From Kitasatospora setae KM-6054 (GTDB lineage: Bacteria > Actinomycetota > Actinomycetes > Streptomycetales > Streptomycetaceae), in NCBI RefSeq assembly GCF_000269985.1, contig NC_016109.1, positions 7,653,001-7,717,000 of the forward strand: a DNA stretch of 64,000 bases, read 5' to 3'. The notes beneath the pieces were generated by a model. That model did no database searches and had not been told where the DNA came from. It saw only the letters and a program-made list of their open reading frames with translations. The position numbers and the translations under genes are program-made. Shown one piece after another: positions 25,591-33,693 of the stretch (its first letter is position 1; every line of letters starts with the position of its first letter).

Positions 25591-25772
25591 CCCCTACGGT
25601 GTGCGGGTCCGTGCAGGTCCGTGAGTAGCAAGGACGACTGTTGGACACACTCGCACGGGGTAACGGCGGGTGCATCTCCAACGTCCGCCACGCGCCTGCC
25701 CGCCCGCCGCCCGACCATGCCCCGCCCGCCGCCGGAGCGCGCACCCCGCCCGGGCCCCGCCGGCGGGGCCGC

Positions 25773-25778
25773 TAGGCT
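25773..25778 (+). promoter_or_regulatory. Candidate -10 hexamer of a leaderless promoter
   Basis: TAGGCT ends 6 bases before the ATG at 25785. Confidence 0.5.
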
Positions 25779-25784
25779 GTCCGG

Positions 25785-26540
25785 ATGCTCTCCGAAGTGA
25801 CAGCCGTCCGCTACGCGGCGCCGCTGCGCGAAGGCGGTTCGATGCCGGGCCTGATCGAGGCCGACGACCGCCGCCTCTACGTCCTGAAGTGGGTCGGCGC
25901 GGCCCAGGGCCGCAAGGCGCTGGTGGCCGAGGTGCTGGCCGGCGAACTCGGCCGCCGGCTCGGGCTGCCGGTGCCCGAACTCGCCCTGGTCGACCTGGAC
26001 CCGGTGCTCGCCCGCAGCGAGCCCGAGGTGCAGATCCAGGAGCAGATGCGGGCCAGCGGCGGCACCAACCTCGGCATGGCGCACGTCGCCGGGGCGCTGA
26101 ACTTCGACCCGCTCTGCTTCGACGTCGACACCGACCTCGCCGCCCGGGTGCTCTGGTTCGACGCCCTGATCAGCAACGTCGACCGCTCCTGGCGCAACCC
26201 CAACCTGCTGGTCGCGCCCGGCGGCCTGCGGCTGATCGACCACGGCGCCAGCCTGGTCTTCCACCACAGCTGGCCGGGCGCCGAGAAGTGGCGCCGCAAG
26301 CCGTACGACGCCTCCGACCACGCGCTGCGGCACGCCGCCGGCCTGCTGCCGGCCGTCGACGCCGAACTCGCCGCGCTCGCCGAACGGGCGCTGCCCGCCG
26401 CCGTCGCCGCCGTCCCCGACGTCTGGCTGGCCGACGAGCCCGGCTTCGCCACCCCCGCGGACGTCCGCGCCGCGTACACCGCACAGCTCACCGCCCGCCT
26501 CGCCGGGCCCCGCGACTGGCTCCCGGAGGTGGCGTCCTGA
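25785..26540 (+). CDS. HipA-like kinase domain protein
   Basis: The 251-residue protein has a short N-lobe (DRRLYVLKWVG with a candidate ATP-binding Lys) and a catalytic segment LISNVDRSWRNPNLLV. LRLIDHGASL is its metal-binding Asp. This matches the HipA/PI4K-like fold, although it is much shorter than toxin HipA (about 440 residues). No HipB antitoxin-like gene is adjacent. The stop codon overlaps the next start as TGATG, so it is translationally coupled to the DUF3037 protein, a recurrent actinobacterial pair. Role of the pair unknown. Confidence 0.8.
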   Translation: MLSEVTAVRYAAPLREGGSMPGLIEADDRRLYVLKWVGAAQGRKALVAEVLAGELGRRLGLPVPELALVDLDPVLARSEPEVQIQEQMRASGGTNLGMAHVAGALNFDPLCFDVDTDLAARVLWFDALISNVDRSWRNPNLLVAPGGLRLIDHGASLVFHHSWPGAEKWRRKPYDASDHALRHAAGLLPAVDAELAALAERALPAAVAAVPDVWLADEPGFATPADVRAAYTAQLTARLAGPRDWLPEVAS

Positions 26541-26938
26541 TGGGGCCCGACCACGAACAGCCCCGCCACGACTACGAGTACGCGCTGATCCGGGCGGTCC
26601 CCCGGGTCGAGCGCGGCGAGTGCGTCAACATCGGCGTCCTGCTCTACTGCCGCAACGCCGAGTACCTGGGCGCCCGCACCCACCTCGACCAGGGGCGGCT
26701 GCTCGCCCTGGACGCGCTCGCCGACGTCGCCGGGGTGCGGCGCGCGCTGCGCGGCATCGAGGCGGTCTGCGCGGGCGGCGAGGCCGCCGGACCGGCCGCC
26801 CGGGACGGCGCCGGACAGCGCTTCCGCTGGCTCACCGCCCCGCGCAGCGCCGTCGTCCAGCCCGGCCCCGTGCACACCGGGCTGACCGCCGACCCGGACG
26901 CGGAACTGCACCACCTGTTCGACCGGCTGGTGCTCTGA
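26540..26938 (+). CDS. DUF3037 protein coupled to the HipA-like kinase
   Basis: The 132-residue protein contains YEYALIRAVPRVERGECVNIGVLLYCRNAEYLGAR, the DUF3037 signature. It is soluble and of unknown function. Its ATG overlaps the HipA-like stop codon (TGATG), which points to stoichiometric production and possibly a complex. A perfect palindrome that can act as a terminator follows directly after the stop codon. Confidence 0.85.
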   Translation: MGPDHEQPRHDYEYALIRAVPRVERGECVNIGVLLYCRNAEYLGARTHLDQGRLLALDALADVAGVRRALRGIEAVCAGGEAAGPAARDGAGQRFRWLTAPRSAVVQPGPVHTGLTADPDAELHHLFDRLVL

Positions 26939-26943
26939 GCGAC

Positions 26944-26967
26944 GGGGGCCGTCCCGGGACGGCCCCC
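26944..26967. terminator. Perfect 24-bp palindrome, hairpin terminator
   Basis: GGGGGCCGTCCC meets its exact reverse complement; as RNA it folds to a roughly 10-bp stem with a tight loop, six bases after the DUF3037 stop codon. Confidence 0.75.
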
Positions 26968-27027
26968 GGCCCGCACCGGCGCACCACGTGCCGGAACCGA
27001 CCCTGGAGCCACCGAAACGAATGGGCG

Positions 27028-27033
27028 TACCCT
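27028..27033 (+). promoter_or_regulatory. Candidate -10 hexamer of a leaderless promoter
   Basis: TACCCT ends 7 bases before the ATG at 27041. Confidence 0.45.
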
Positions 27034-27040
27034 GACCGCC

Positions 27041-27496
27041 ATGGGCAGCAGCACAGGCACCGGCGCCGCCGCCGGCACCGCACCCTCCACCCACGAACTG
27101 ATGGAACGCGTCGCCGCCGTCGGCACCGCCTACTTCCAGGACTTCGCCGCCGCCGCGGCCCGCCACGGCCTCAACTCCTCGCAGGCCAAGGCCCTCAAGG
27201 AGGTCCTCGAACCCGTCCCGATGCGCGCCCTGGCCGGCCGGCTCGGCTGCGACGCCTCCAACGTCACCGGCATCGTCGACCGCCTCGAAGCACTCGGCTA
27301 CGCCCGCCGCGAGCCCGCCGCCACCGACCGCCGGGTCAAGATCGCCGCCATCACCGACCAGGGCCGCGACGTCCTGGACCGGATCCGCGAGGACATGACC
27401 CGGGCCCGCACCGCCTTCGACAGCCTCGACCCGGAGCAGCGCACCGCCCTGGCCGGCCTCTGCGACCAGGTGCTGCCGCTGCTGCTCCGCCCGTGA
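27041..27496 (+). CDS. MarR-family transcriptional regulator
   Basis: The 151-residue protein has the MarR winged helix: MRALAGRLGCDASNVTGIVDRLEALGYARREPAATDRRVKI, with the usual wing DRRVK. Outer helices for dimerisation flank it. No divergent transporter lies next to it; the downstream DUF2797 gene starts 29 bases later on the same strand with its own promoter. Ligand and target unknown. Confidence 0.88.
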   Translation: MGSSTGTGAAAGTAPSTHELMERVAAVGTAYFQDFAAAAARHGLNSSQAKALKEVLEPVPMRALAGRLGCDASNVTGIVDRLEALGYARREPAATDRRVKIAAITDQGRDVLDRIREDMTRARTAFDSLDPEQRTALAGLCDQVLPLLLRP

Positions 27497-27513
27497 CCGT
27501 CAGTCGCGTGCCG

Positions 27514-27519
27514 TACGCT
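27514..27519 (+). promoter_or_regulatory. Candidate -10 hexamer of a leaderless promoter
   Basis: TACGCT ends 6 bases before the ATG at 27526, which favours that start over GTG codons at 27493 and 27508. Confidence 0.45.
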
Positions 27520-27525
27520 CACCGG

Positions 27526-28452
27526 ATGCACCAGGAGCAGGAGCAGGGCAGCGGCGGCTGGACCGCCACCGGGCTGCGCTGGCAGGACGGCGCGCCCCGG
27601 CTCACCGCCACCGACGGCCGCGAGCGGCACGACCGGCCGCTCGCCGACGGCACCCCCGTCGCCTGGCGGATCACCGGCCCGCGCCGCTGCACCGGCGCGC
27701 ACACCGAGCGCGGCCACCGCCCCTGCCCGCACCGCGCCACCGTCCCGGCCGAGGGCACCGTCAGCCAGTGCCCCGGCTGCCAGAACGCCGACCGCGGCCT
27801 GCAACTCGCCCGCGACCGGATCGTCGACGACGGCCGCGCCTACCGGCTCTACCTCGCCTGGTTCGCCCCCGGCCTGCTCAAGGTCGGCCTCACCGCCGAG
27901 GAGCGCGGCACCGTCCGCCTGCTCGAACAGGCCGCCCTCGCCTGGACGTTCATCGCGCACGGCCCGCTGCCCGCCGTCCGCCGGGCCGAACTCGCCCTCG
28001 CCCACGCCAGGCTGGCCCGCGAAAGGATCCCGGCCGCCGCCAAGTACCCGGCCTGGTGGAGCCTGCCCGCCCCCGGCCAGCGAGCGGCCGACCTCACCGC
28101 CGCCCGCGCCCGCGCCCACCGGCTGCTCGCCGAGCGCGGCCACGACGGGCTCACCCCGCTGACCGACCACCCCGTCGTCGACCAGGTCGAGCTCTACGGC
28201 CTCACCGACGGCGCCCCCGACCACTACCAGCAGGTCAAGGCCCTCACCGACGGCGCCCACCTGGCCGGCCGGCTGCGCCGCCCGATCGGCGGCCACCTCT
28301 TCGTCGACCGCCCCGACGGCCCCCCGCTGCTGCTCGACACCCGCCTGCTCACCGGCTGGACCCTGCACCCCGCCCCCGACACCGCCGGCTGCGACGGCCT
28401 GGCCCTGCTCCCCAGGACCAGGCCCGCCGCCGAACAGGACACGCTGTTCTGA
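27526..28452 (+). CDS. DUF2797 protein
   Basis: The 308-residue protein has a Cys/His cluster in its first third (RRCTGAHTERGHRPCPH, then CPGCQNADRG) that looks like a zinc ribbon. YRLYLAWFAPGLLKVGLTAEERG follows, a segment reminiscent of GIY-YIG nuclease cores. DUF2797 is widespread in actinobacteria with no assigned function. The GIY-YIG resemblance is my reading, not an established activity. Confidence 0.8.
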   Translation: MHQEQEQGSGGWTATGLRWQDGAPRLTATDGRERHDRPLADGTPVAWRITGPRRCTGAHTERGHRPCPHRATVPAEGTVSQCPGCQNADRGLQLARDRIVDDGRAYRLYLAWFAPGLLKVGLTAEERGTVRLLEQAALAWTFIAHGPLPAVRRAELALAHARLARERIPAAAKYPAWWSLPAPGQRAADLTAARARAHRLLAERGHDGLTPLTDHPVVDQVELYGLTDGAPDHYQQVKALTDGAHLAGRLRRPIGGHLFVDRPDGPPLLLDTRLLTGWTLHPAPDTAGCDGLALLPRTRPAAEQDTLF

Positions 28453-28473
28453 GCGGGCGGCCCGCCGCGGCCC

Positions 28474-28830
28474 TCAGCTCTTCCTCCGGGCCTCCTGCTT
28501 CTGCCGCGCGCCCAGCGCCGCCAGCGTCATGTCCTGCGCCTGGGACTTCAGGTTCTTGTAGCCGTAGCCGCGGTCGGTCAGCCACAGCTCCGCCGCGGTC
28601 TCGGCCCGCACCGACGCCGCCACCACGTCCTCCTCCGCCTCGCCGTGCTCCAGGAAGCGGAAGGTGAAGAACGGGCGCGCCGCCAGGTCGTACGTCAGGT
28701 GCCCCTCCTCGGTGAACTCCGCGCGCAGCACGTCGTGCTCGGCGGCCGCGGCCCGCAGCTCGGCCCGCTGCTCGTCGGTCAGGGCGTCGAAGGAGCCGCG
28801 GACCATGATCCGGAAAGTGCGCTTGGTCAT
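28474..28830 (-). CDS. DUF6204 protein
   Basis: The 118-residue protein begins MTKRTFRIMVRGSFDALTDEQRAEL and ends with RGYGYKNLKSQAQDMTLAALG, as in the actinobacterial DUF6204 family. It is small and soluble and of unknown function. It is convergent with DUF2797 and divergent from purB. Confidence 0.82.
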   Translation of the reverse strand: MTKRTFRIMVRGSFDALTDEQRAELRAAAAEHDVLRAEFTEEGHLTYDLAARPFFTFRFLEHGEAEEDVVAASVRAETAAELWLTDRGYGYKNLKSQAQDMTLAALGARQKQEARRKS

Positions 28831-28909
28831 GCCCGGACCCTAACCCGCGGGGTCCGCCGCGCTCATCCCGGTTTCCGGACGCGCTTCGTCCTCGCCCGAC
28901 CTGGACTGT

Positions 28910-28915
28910 TAGGCT
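28910..28915 (+). promoter_or_regulatory. Candidate -10 hexamer of the purB promoter
   Basis: TAGGCT ends 8 bases before the GTG at 28924, consistent with a leaderless purB message. Confidence 0.45.
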
Positions 28916-28923
28916 TGCGAAAC

Positions 28924-30363
28924 GTGAGCGCGAAGCCCAAGATCCCCAATGTCCTGGCCTCCCGGTACGCCTCGGCGACCCTGGCCCAGCTGTGGTCCCC
29001 CGAGCACAAGGTGGTCCTGGAGCGCCACCTGTGGCTGGCCGTCCTCAAGGCGCAGCAGGACCTCGGCATCGAGGTGCCGGCCACCGCGATCGCCGACTAC
29101 GAGCGGGTCGTCGACCAGGTCGACCTGGCGTCCATCGCCAACCGCGAGAAGGTCACCCGGCACGACGTGAAGGCCCGGATCGAGGAGTTCTCCGAGCTCG
29201 CCGGGCACGAGCAGATCCACAAGGGCATGACCTCGCGCGACCTCACCGAGAACGTCGAGCAGCTGCAGATCCGCCAGTCGCTGGAGCACGTCCGCGACCG
29301 CACGGTGGCCGTGCTGGTCCGCCTCGGCCGCCTCGCCGCCCAGTACGGCGAGCTGGTCATGGCCGGCCGCTCGCACAACGTCGCCGCCCAGGCCACCACC
29401 CTCGGCAAGCGCTTCGCCACCGCCGCCGACGAGGTCCTGGTCGCCTACGTCCGGCTGGAGGAGCTGATCGCCCGCTACCCGCTGCGCGGCGTCAAGGGCC
29501 CGGTCGGCACCTCCCAGGACATGCTCGACCTGCTGGGAGGGGGCAGCCAAGGCACGGAGAAGCTCGCCGAGCTGGAGCGCCGGGTGGCCGGCCACCTCGG
29601 CTTCGAGAACGTCTTCACCTCGGTCGGCCAGGTCTACCCGCGCTCGCTCGACTACGACGTGGTCTCCGCCCTCGTCCAGCTCGCCGCCGGCCCGTCCAGC
29701 CTGGCCAAGACCATCCGCCTGATGGCCGGCCACGAGCTGGTCACCGAGGGCTTCAAGGCCGGCCAGGTCGGCTCCTCGGCGATGCCGCACAAGATGAACA
29801 CCCGCTCCTGCGAGCGCGTCAACGGCCTCGCCGTCATCCTGCGCGGCTACGCCTCGATGACCGCCGAGCTCGGCGGCGACCAGTGGAACGAGGGCGACGT
29901 CTCCTGCTCCGTGGTCCGCCGGGTCGCGCTGCCGGACGCGTTCTTCGCCTTCGACGGCCTGCTGGAGACCTTCCTGACCGTCCTCGACGAGTTCGGCGCC
30001 TTCCCCGCCGTCATCGAGGCCGAGCTCGACCGCTACCTGCCCTTCCTGGCCACCACCAAGGTCCTGATGGGCGCGGTCCGGGCCGGCGTCGGCCGCGAGG
30101 CCGCCCACGAGGTCATCAAGGAGCACGCGGTCGCCGCCGCGCTCGCCATGCGCGAGGGCGCCCGCGAGAACACCCTCGTCCCGGCGCTGGCCGCCGACGC
30201 GCGCATCCCGCTCGACCACGCCGCGCTCGACGCCCTGCTGGCCGACCGCCTCTCCTTCACCGGGGCCGCGGCCGCCCAGGTCGGCGAGCTGGTCCGCCGC
30301 ATCGAGGAGGTGGCCGCCGCCCACCCGGAGGCCGCCAAGTACACGCCCGGCGACATCCTCTGA
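28924..30363 (+). CDS. purB: Adenylosuccinate lyase
   Basis: The 479-residue enzyme cleaves fumarate from SAICAR and from adenylosuccinate in purine synthesis. It shows the fumarase/aspartase-superfamily signature GSSAMPHKMNTRSCERV. It also has HKGMTSRDLTENVEQLQ and GRSHNVAAQATTLGKRFA, the substrate loops of PurB. The GTG start gives VSAKPKIPNVLASRYAS, the family N-terminus. A perfect hairpin follows the stop codon. It is transcribed on its own, apart from other pur genes. Confidence 0.96.
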   Translation: MSAKPKIPNVLASRYASATLAQLWSPEHKVVLERHLWLAVLKAQQDLGIEVPATAIADYERVVDQVDLASIANREKVTRHDVKARIEEFSELAGHEQIHKGMTSRDLTENVEQLQIRQSLEHVRDRTVAVLVRLGRLAAQYGELVMAGRSHNVAAQATTLGKRFATAADEVLVAYVRLEELIARYPLRGVKGPVGTSQDMLDLLGGGSQGTEKLAELERRVAGHLGFENVFTSVGQVYPRSLDYDVVSALVQLAAGPSSLAKTIRLMAGHELVTEGFKAGQVGSSAMPHKMNTRSCERVNGLAVILRGYASMTAELGGDQWNEGDVSCSVVRRVALPDAFFAFDGLLETFLTVLDEFGAFPAVIEAELDRYLPFLATTKVLMGAVRAGVGREAAHEVIKEHAVAAALAMREGARENTLVPALAADARIPLDHAALDALLADRLSFTGAAAAQVGELVRRIEEVAAAHPEAAKYTPGDIL

Positions 30364-30381
30364 CGATCCGTCAGCGCTGAC

Positions 30382-30420
30382 GGCGGCCCGCCCCGGAGCA
30401 CTGCTCCGGGGCGGGCCGCC
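30382..30420. terminator. Hairpin terminator after purB
   Basis: Bases 30382-30400 and 30402-30420 are perfect reverse complements around one base; in RNA about 17 pairs form with a short loop. It separates purB from the convergent NmrA-like gene. Confidence 0.9.
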
Positions 30421-30466
30421 GCGGTCTGTCCGGAGCGGCGCCCCGGAGCGGTGCCCCCGGGGCGGC

Positions 30467-31390
30467 TCAGGCGGCGGTCCGCAGGCGGGTGCGCGCCCAC
30501 TCCTCGAAGCCGGTCGGGTCGATGCCCAGCGCGCGGGCGAACCGCGGCCGGGCCGGCTGGTCGAACGCCTCCATGAAGGCGTGGGTGGCGCCCATGTCCC
30601 CCATGCCGGCGGCGCGGGCCTGCTCCTCGGTCATGTCCGGAGCCGTCAGCGGGACGCCGAGGGCGCGGGAGAGGACCTCGGCGATCTCGGTCATGGTCAG
30701 GTGGTCGCCCGCCAGCTCCAGTTCCACCCGGTGGAACCCGGCGGGGTCGGCGAAGGCGGCCGCCGCGGCCCGGCCGACGTCCTCGGTGGTGACCAGGGCC
30801 AGGTGGGTGCCCGGTTTGACGAGCGTGACCAGGCCGCCCGCGACGCCGCGCGGGAAGTAGAACCCCATGGACGGCTCGAAGTTCTCCATGAAGAACGACG
30901 GCTTGATCAACGTCCAGGAGGGGAAGTCGAGTTCGCGCAGCCGCGCCTGGATCGCCGCCTTCGCGCCGAGCGGGGCCTCCAGCGCCGCCCACCGCCCTTC
31001 GGCCCAGCCGGGCGCCTCGACGTGCCGGTCCACGCCGCTGGTGGAGGACTGGACGAACTGCTCCACCCCGGCGGCCCGCGCGGCCGTCATCAGGTGCTCC
31101 GCCTGCCGGACCTCGCCGTCGAAGTCGAACCCCCGCCCGGTGTGCGCGGGCATCTGCACGGAGAAGACGGCCCGCACGCCGTCCAGGGCCGCTTCGAGGG
31201 TCGCGGGTTCGGTGAGGTCGCCCACGGACAGGACGGCGCCGAGCCGTTCGACGGCCCGCGCGCGCGGCGCGTCCGGGTCGCGGACCAGGGCGCGCACCGG
31301 CGTCCCTCCGGCGAGCAGGGCGCGGGCGGTGGCGCCGCCCTGGCGGCCGGTGGCGCCGGTGACGAGGACCGGTGCGGCGGCAGTGCTCAT
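30467..31390 (-). CDS. NmrA-like NAD(P)-binding protein
   Basis: The 307-residue protein opens with VLVTGATGRQGGATARALLAGG, the GxxGxxG Rossmann box of atypical short-chain dehydrogenases. It also has FVQSSTSGVDRHVEAPGW and TLIKPSFFMENF as in NmrA/HSCARG and quinone reductase-2-like proteins. It lacks the usual YxxxK, so it may sense NADPH rather than catalyse. It is divergent from a TetR regulator with a 104-base intergenic region holding a 9-bp-arm dyad, and is the likely target of that regulator. Confidence 0.86.
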   Translation of the reverse strand: MSTAAAPVLVTGATGRQGGATARALLAGGTPVRALVRDPDAPRARAVERLGAVLSVGDLTEPATLEAALDGVRAVFSVQMPAHTGRGFDFDGEVRQAEHLMTAARAAGVEQFVQSSTSGVDRHVEAPGWAEGRWAALEAPLGAKAAIQARLRELDFPSWTLIKPSFFMENFEPSMGFYFPRGVAGGLVTLVKPGTHLALVTTEDVGRAAAAAFADPAGFHRVELELAGDHLTMTEIAEVLSRALGVPLTAPDMTEEQARAAGMGDMGATHAFMEAFDQPARPRFARALGIDPTGFEEWARTRLRTAA

Positions 31391-31421
31391 GCGGGCGTCT
31401 CCTGGCGGTCGCGGGCGGCGA

Positions 31422-31442
31422 AAACGGCGGGGTCCGCCGTTT
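31422..31442. promoter_or_regulatory. Candidate TetR operator
   Basis: AAACGGCGG-GGT-CCGCCGTTT, perfect 9-bp arms, lies between the divergent NmrA-like and TetR genes. A TACGAT hexamer at 31452-31457 may be the TetR -10 element. Confidence 0.55.
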
Positions 31443-31494
31443 CGTGCTCGCTACGATACGACGTGGCCCGCCACCGGACAATGCTGGAGAGACC

Positions 31495-32058
31495 ATGACC
31501 GGCCAGCGCTCGGACGCCCGCCGCAACCGCGCCCACATCCTCGCCGTGGCCGAGGCCGAGGTGGCCGCCCGGGGAGCCGCGGCGTCCCTGGAGCGGATCG
31601 CCCGCACCGCGGGCGTCGGATCGGCCACCGTGCGGCGCCACTTCCCCACCCGCAAGGCCCTGCTCGAAGCCGTCTTCCAGCAGCGCGTCCACGACCTGTG
31701 CGAGCGCGCCCGCGCGCTCGGCGACGAACCGGACAGCCGCTCCGCGCTGGTCGGGTGGCTGCGCGAACTGCTCGCCTACGCGCTCGCCGCCCGCGGCCTG
31801 GCGGACGTCCTCTCCTACGAACCCCTCCAGGACGGGGCCGCCCAGGACTCCTGTGCCCCGGCCATCGGCGCCGCCGCCGCCCCGCTGCTGCGCAAGGCCG
31901 TCGACGACGGGACGGTCCGGGCGGACGTCACCATCGACGACCTGCTCGTGCTGGTCGTCGGGATCGCCCTGGCCACCGAGGACTACGCCGACCCGGCCGC
32001 GCGGGCGGACCGCGCCTTCCGGCTCGCCGTCGCCGGCCTCGACGCCCCCGGCACCTGA
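31495..32058 (+). CDS. TetR-family transcriptional regulator
   Basis: The 187-residue protein has a TetR helix-turn-helix in its first 50 residues (LERIARTAGVGSATVRRHFPTRKALLEAVF), followed by the helical ligand-binding domain. GGAGAG lies before the ATG at 31495. It is divergent from the NmrA-like gene and presumably controls it and itself through the intergenic dyad. The following MFS gene is convergent, so a link to it is less direct. Confidence 0.9.
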   Translation: MTGQRSDARRNRAHILAVAEAEVAARGAAASLERIARTAGVGSATVRRHFPTRKALLEAVFQQRVHDLCERARALGDEPDSRSALVGWLRELLAYALAARGLADVLSYEPLQDGAAQDSCAPAIGAAAAPLLRKAVDDGTVRADVTIDDLLVLVVGIALATEDYADPAARADRAFRLAVAGLDAPGT

Positions 32059-32081
32059 CCGCCCTGCACGACCGCCCCGGC

Positions 32082-33617
32082 TCAGGAACCGTCCCGCCCC
32101 GGCTCGGGACCCGCCCCGCCCGGGTGGATCGGGGGCGTGGTCGGCGCGCAGTACCAGTCGCAGTCCGGTTCGGCGACCGGGTGCGGCGGGGCCAGGGCGT
32201 CGGAGCGGACGGTGGCGAAGGCCAGCACGGCGCCGGTGGCGAGCAGCGCGGCGCAGATCAGCATCGCGGTGGTGAAGGCGGAGTCGACCTCGGCCGGGAC
32301 GCGGTAGGCGTCGCCGGTCAGCCCGGCCAGCGGCGGGATCGCGGCGACCGCGAACAGGCCGGCCGCCCGGGCGGCCGCGTTGTTGACGCCGGAGGCGATG
32401 CCGGCCCGGCGGACGTCCACGGCGGCCAGCACGGTCGCGGTCAGCGGGGCGACCAGCAGGGTCATCCCGGCGCCCTGCACGGTGACGGCGGGCAGCACGT
32501 CCAGCCAGTAGTTCGCGCCGGGCCCGATCCGCAGCATCAGCAGCACCCCGGCGGCCACCACCAGCGGCCCCGCCGTCAGCGGCAGCCGGGGCCCGACCGC
32601 CCGGCCGAGCTTCCCGGCCCGGCCGGAGAACAGCAGCATCAGCACGGTGATCGGCACCAGCGCCACGCCCGACAGCAGCGGGGTGAACCCGGCGACGATC
32701 TGCAACTGCACGGTCAGCAGCAGGAACACCGCGCTGAACGCCCCGTACACGCAGAGCGTGACCAGGTTGACCGAGGCGAACAGCCGGGAGCGGAACAGCG
32801 ACAGCGGCAGCATCGGGTTCGCCGAGCGGCGCTCGACCAGGACGAACGCCCCGGCCAGCGCCAGGCCCGCCAGCCCGGCCGCGACCGCGCCCGGGGTCAG
32901 GCCGGAGCCCGCCTCGGTCAGCGCGTAGGTGATCCCGGCCAGCGCGAGCGCCGCGAGCAGCGCGCCCGGGACGTCGAAGCGGCCGGACGCGTCCGGGTCG
33001 CGGCTCTCCGGGACGTGCCGGGCGGTGACCGCGACCACCACCGCGGCCAGCGGCACGTTCAGCAGGAAGATCCACCGCCAGCCCGGCCCGTCCACCAGCC
33101 AGCCGCCCAGGAACGGCCCGACCGCCGCCGCGACGCCGCCCAGCCCCGACCAGGCCCCGACCGCGCCCGCCCGGTCCTCCTCGGCGAACACCGCCTGCAG
33201 CATCGCCAGCGAGCCGGGCGTCAGCAGCGCCCCGCCCACCCCCTGCAACGCCCTTGCCAGCACCAGCAGTTCGACGTTCGGCGCGGCCGCGCAGCCGGCC
33301 GAGGCGAGGGCGAACCAGCACACCCCCAGCAGGAACACCCGCCGCCGCCCGTACCGGTCGCCGAGCGAGCCGCCGAGCAGGATCAGCGCGGCCAGCGTCA
33401 GCATGTACGCGTTGACCGTCCACTGCAGCGCGGACAGGTCCGCGCCCAGCTCCTCGCCGATCCGCGGCAGCGCGACGTTCACCACCGTGCCGTCCAGCAT
33501 CGCCATGCCGGAGCCCAGCGCCGTCGCCGCCACCACCCACCGGCCGCGACCCGTGCCGAGGCGGATCCCGCCGCCGTTCCCGCCGCCGTTCCTGCCGCCG
33601 CTCCCGTTGTCGCTCAC
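32082..33617 (-). CDS. MFS exporter of the DHA2 (14-helix) type
   Basis: The 511-residue protein starts at a GTG (33617) after GGAG and has LDGTVVNVALPRI in helix 1. GGSLGDRYGRRRVFLLG is motif A, and ALQGVGGALLTPGSLAML is motif C, the antiporter signature. Length and helix count fit DHA2 drug/proton antiporters. A Cys/Trp-containing hydrophilic tail (DCDWYC) ends the protein. It lies 76 bases downstream of the AurF-like gene on the same strand, a probable operon. Confidence 0.88.
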   Translation of the reverse strand: MSDNGSGGRNGGGNGGGIRLGTGRGRWVVAATALGSGMAMLDGTVVNVALPRIGEELGADLSALQWTVNAYMLTLAALILLGGSLGDRYGRRRVFLLGVCWFALASAGCAAAPNVELLVLARALQGVGGALLTPGSLAMLQAVFAEEDRAGAVGAWSGLGGVAAAVGPFLGGWLVDGPGWRWIFLLNVPLAAVVVAVTARHVPESRDPDASGRFDVPGALLAALALAGITYALTEAGSGLTPGAVAAGLAGLALAGAFVLVERRSANPMLPLSLFRSRLFASVNLVTLCVYGAFSAVFLLLTVQLQIVAGFTPLLSGVALVPITVLMLLFSGRAGKLGRAVGPRLPLTAGPLVVAAGVLLMLRIGPGANYWLDVLPAVTVQGAGMTLLVAPLTATVLAAVDVRRAGIASGVNNAAARAAGLFAVAAIPPLAGLTGDAYRVPAEVDSAFTTAMLICAALLATGAVLAFATVRSDALAPPHPVAEPDCDWYCAPTTPPIHPGGAGPEPGRDGS

Positions 33618-33693
33618 GCTCCGAGTCTCGGGCAGCGGGGCCGGGGACGGCAGACCGGCGCGCGGACGGAACGGCCAGGGCTGCACGGAACGG

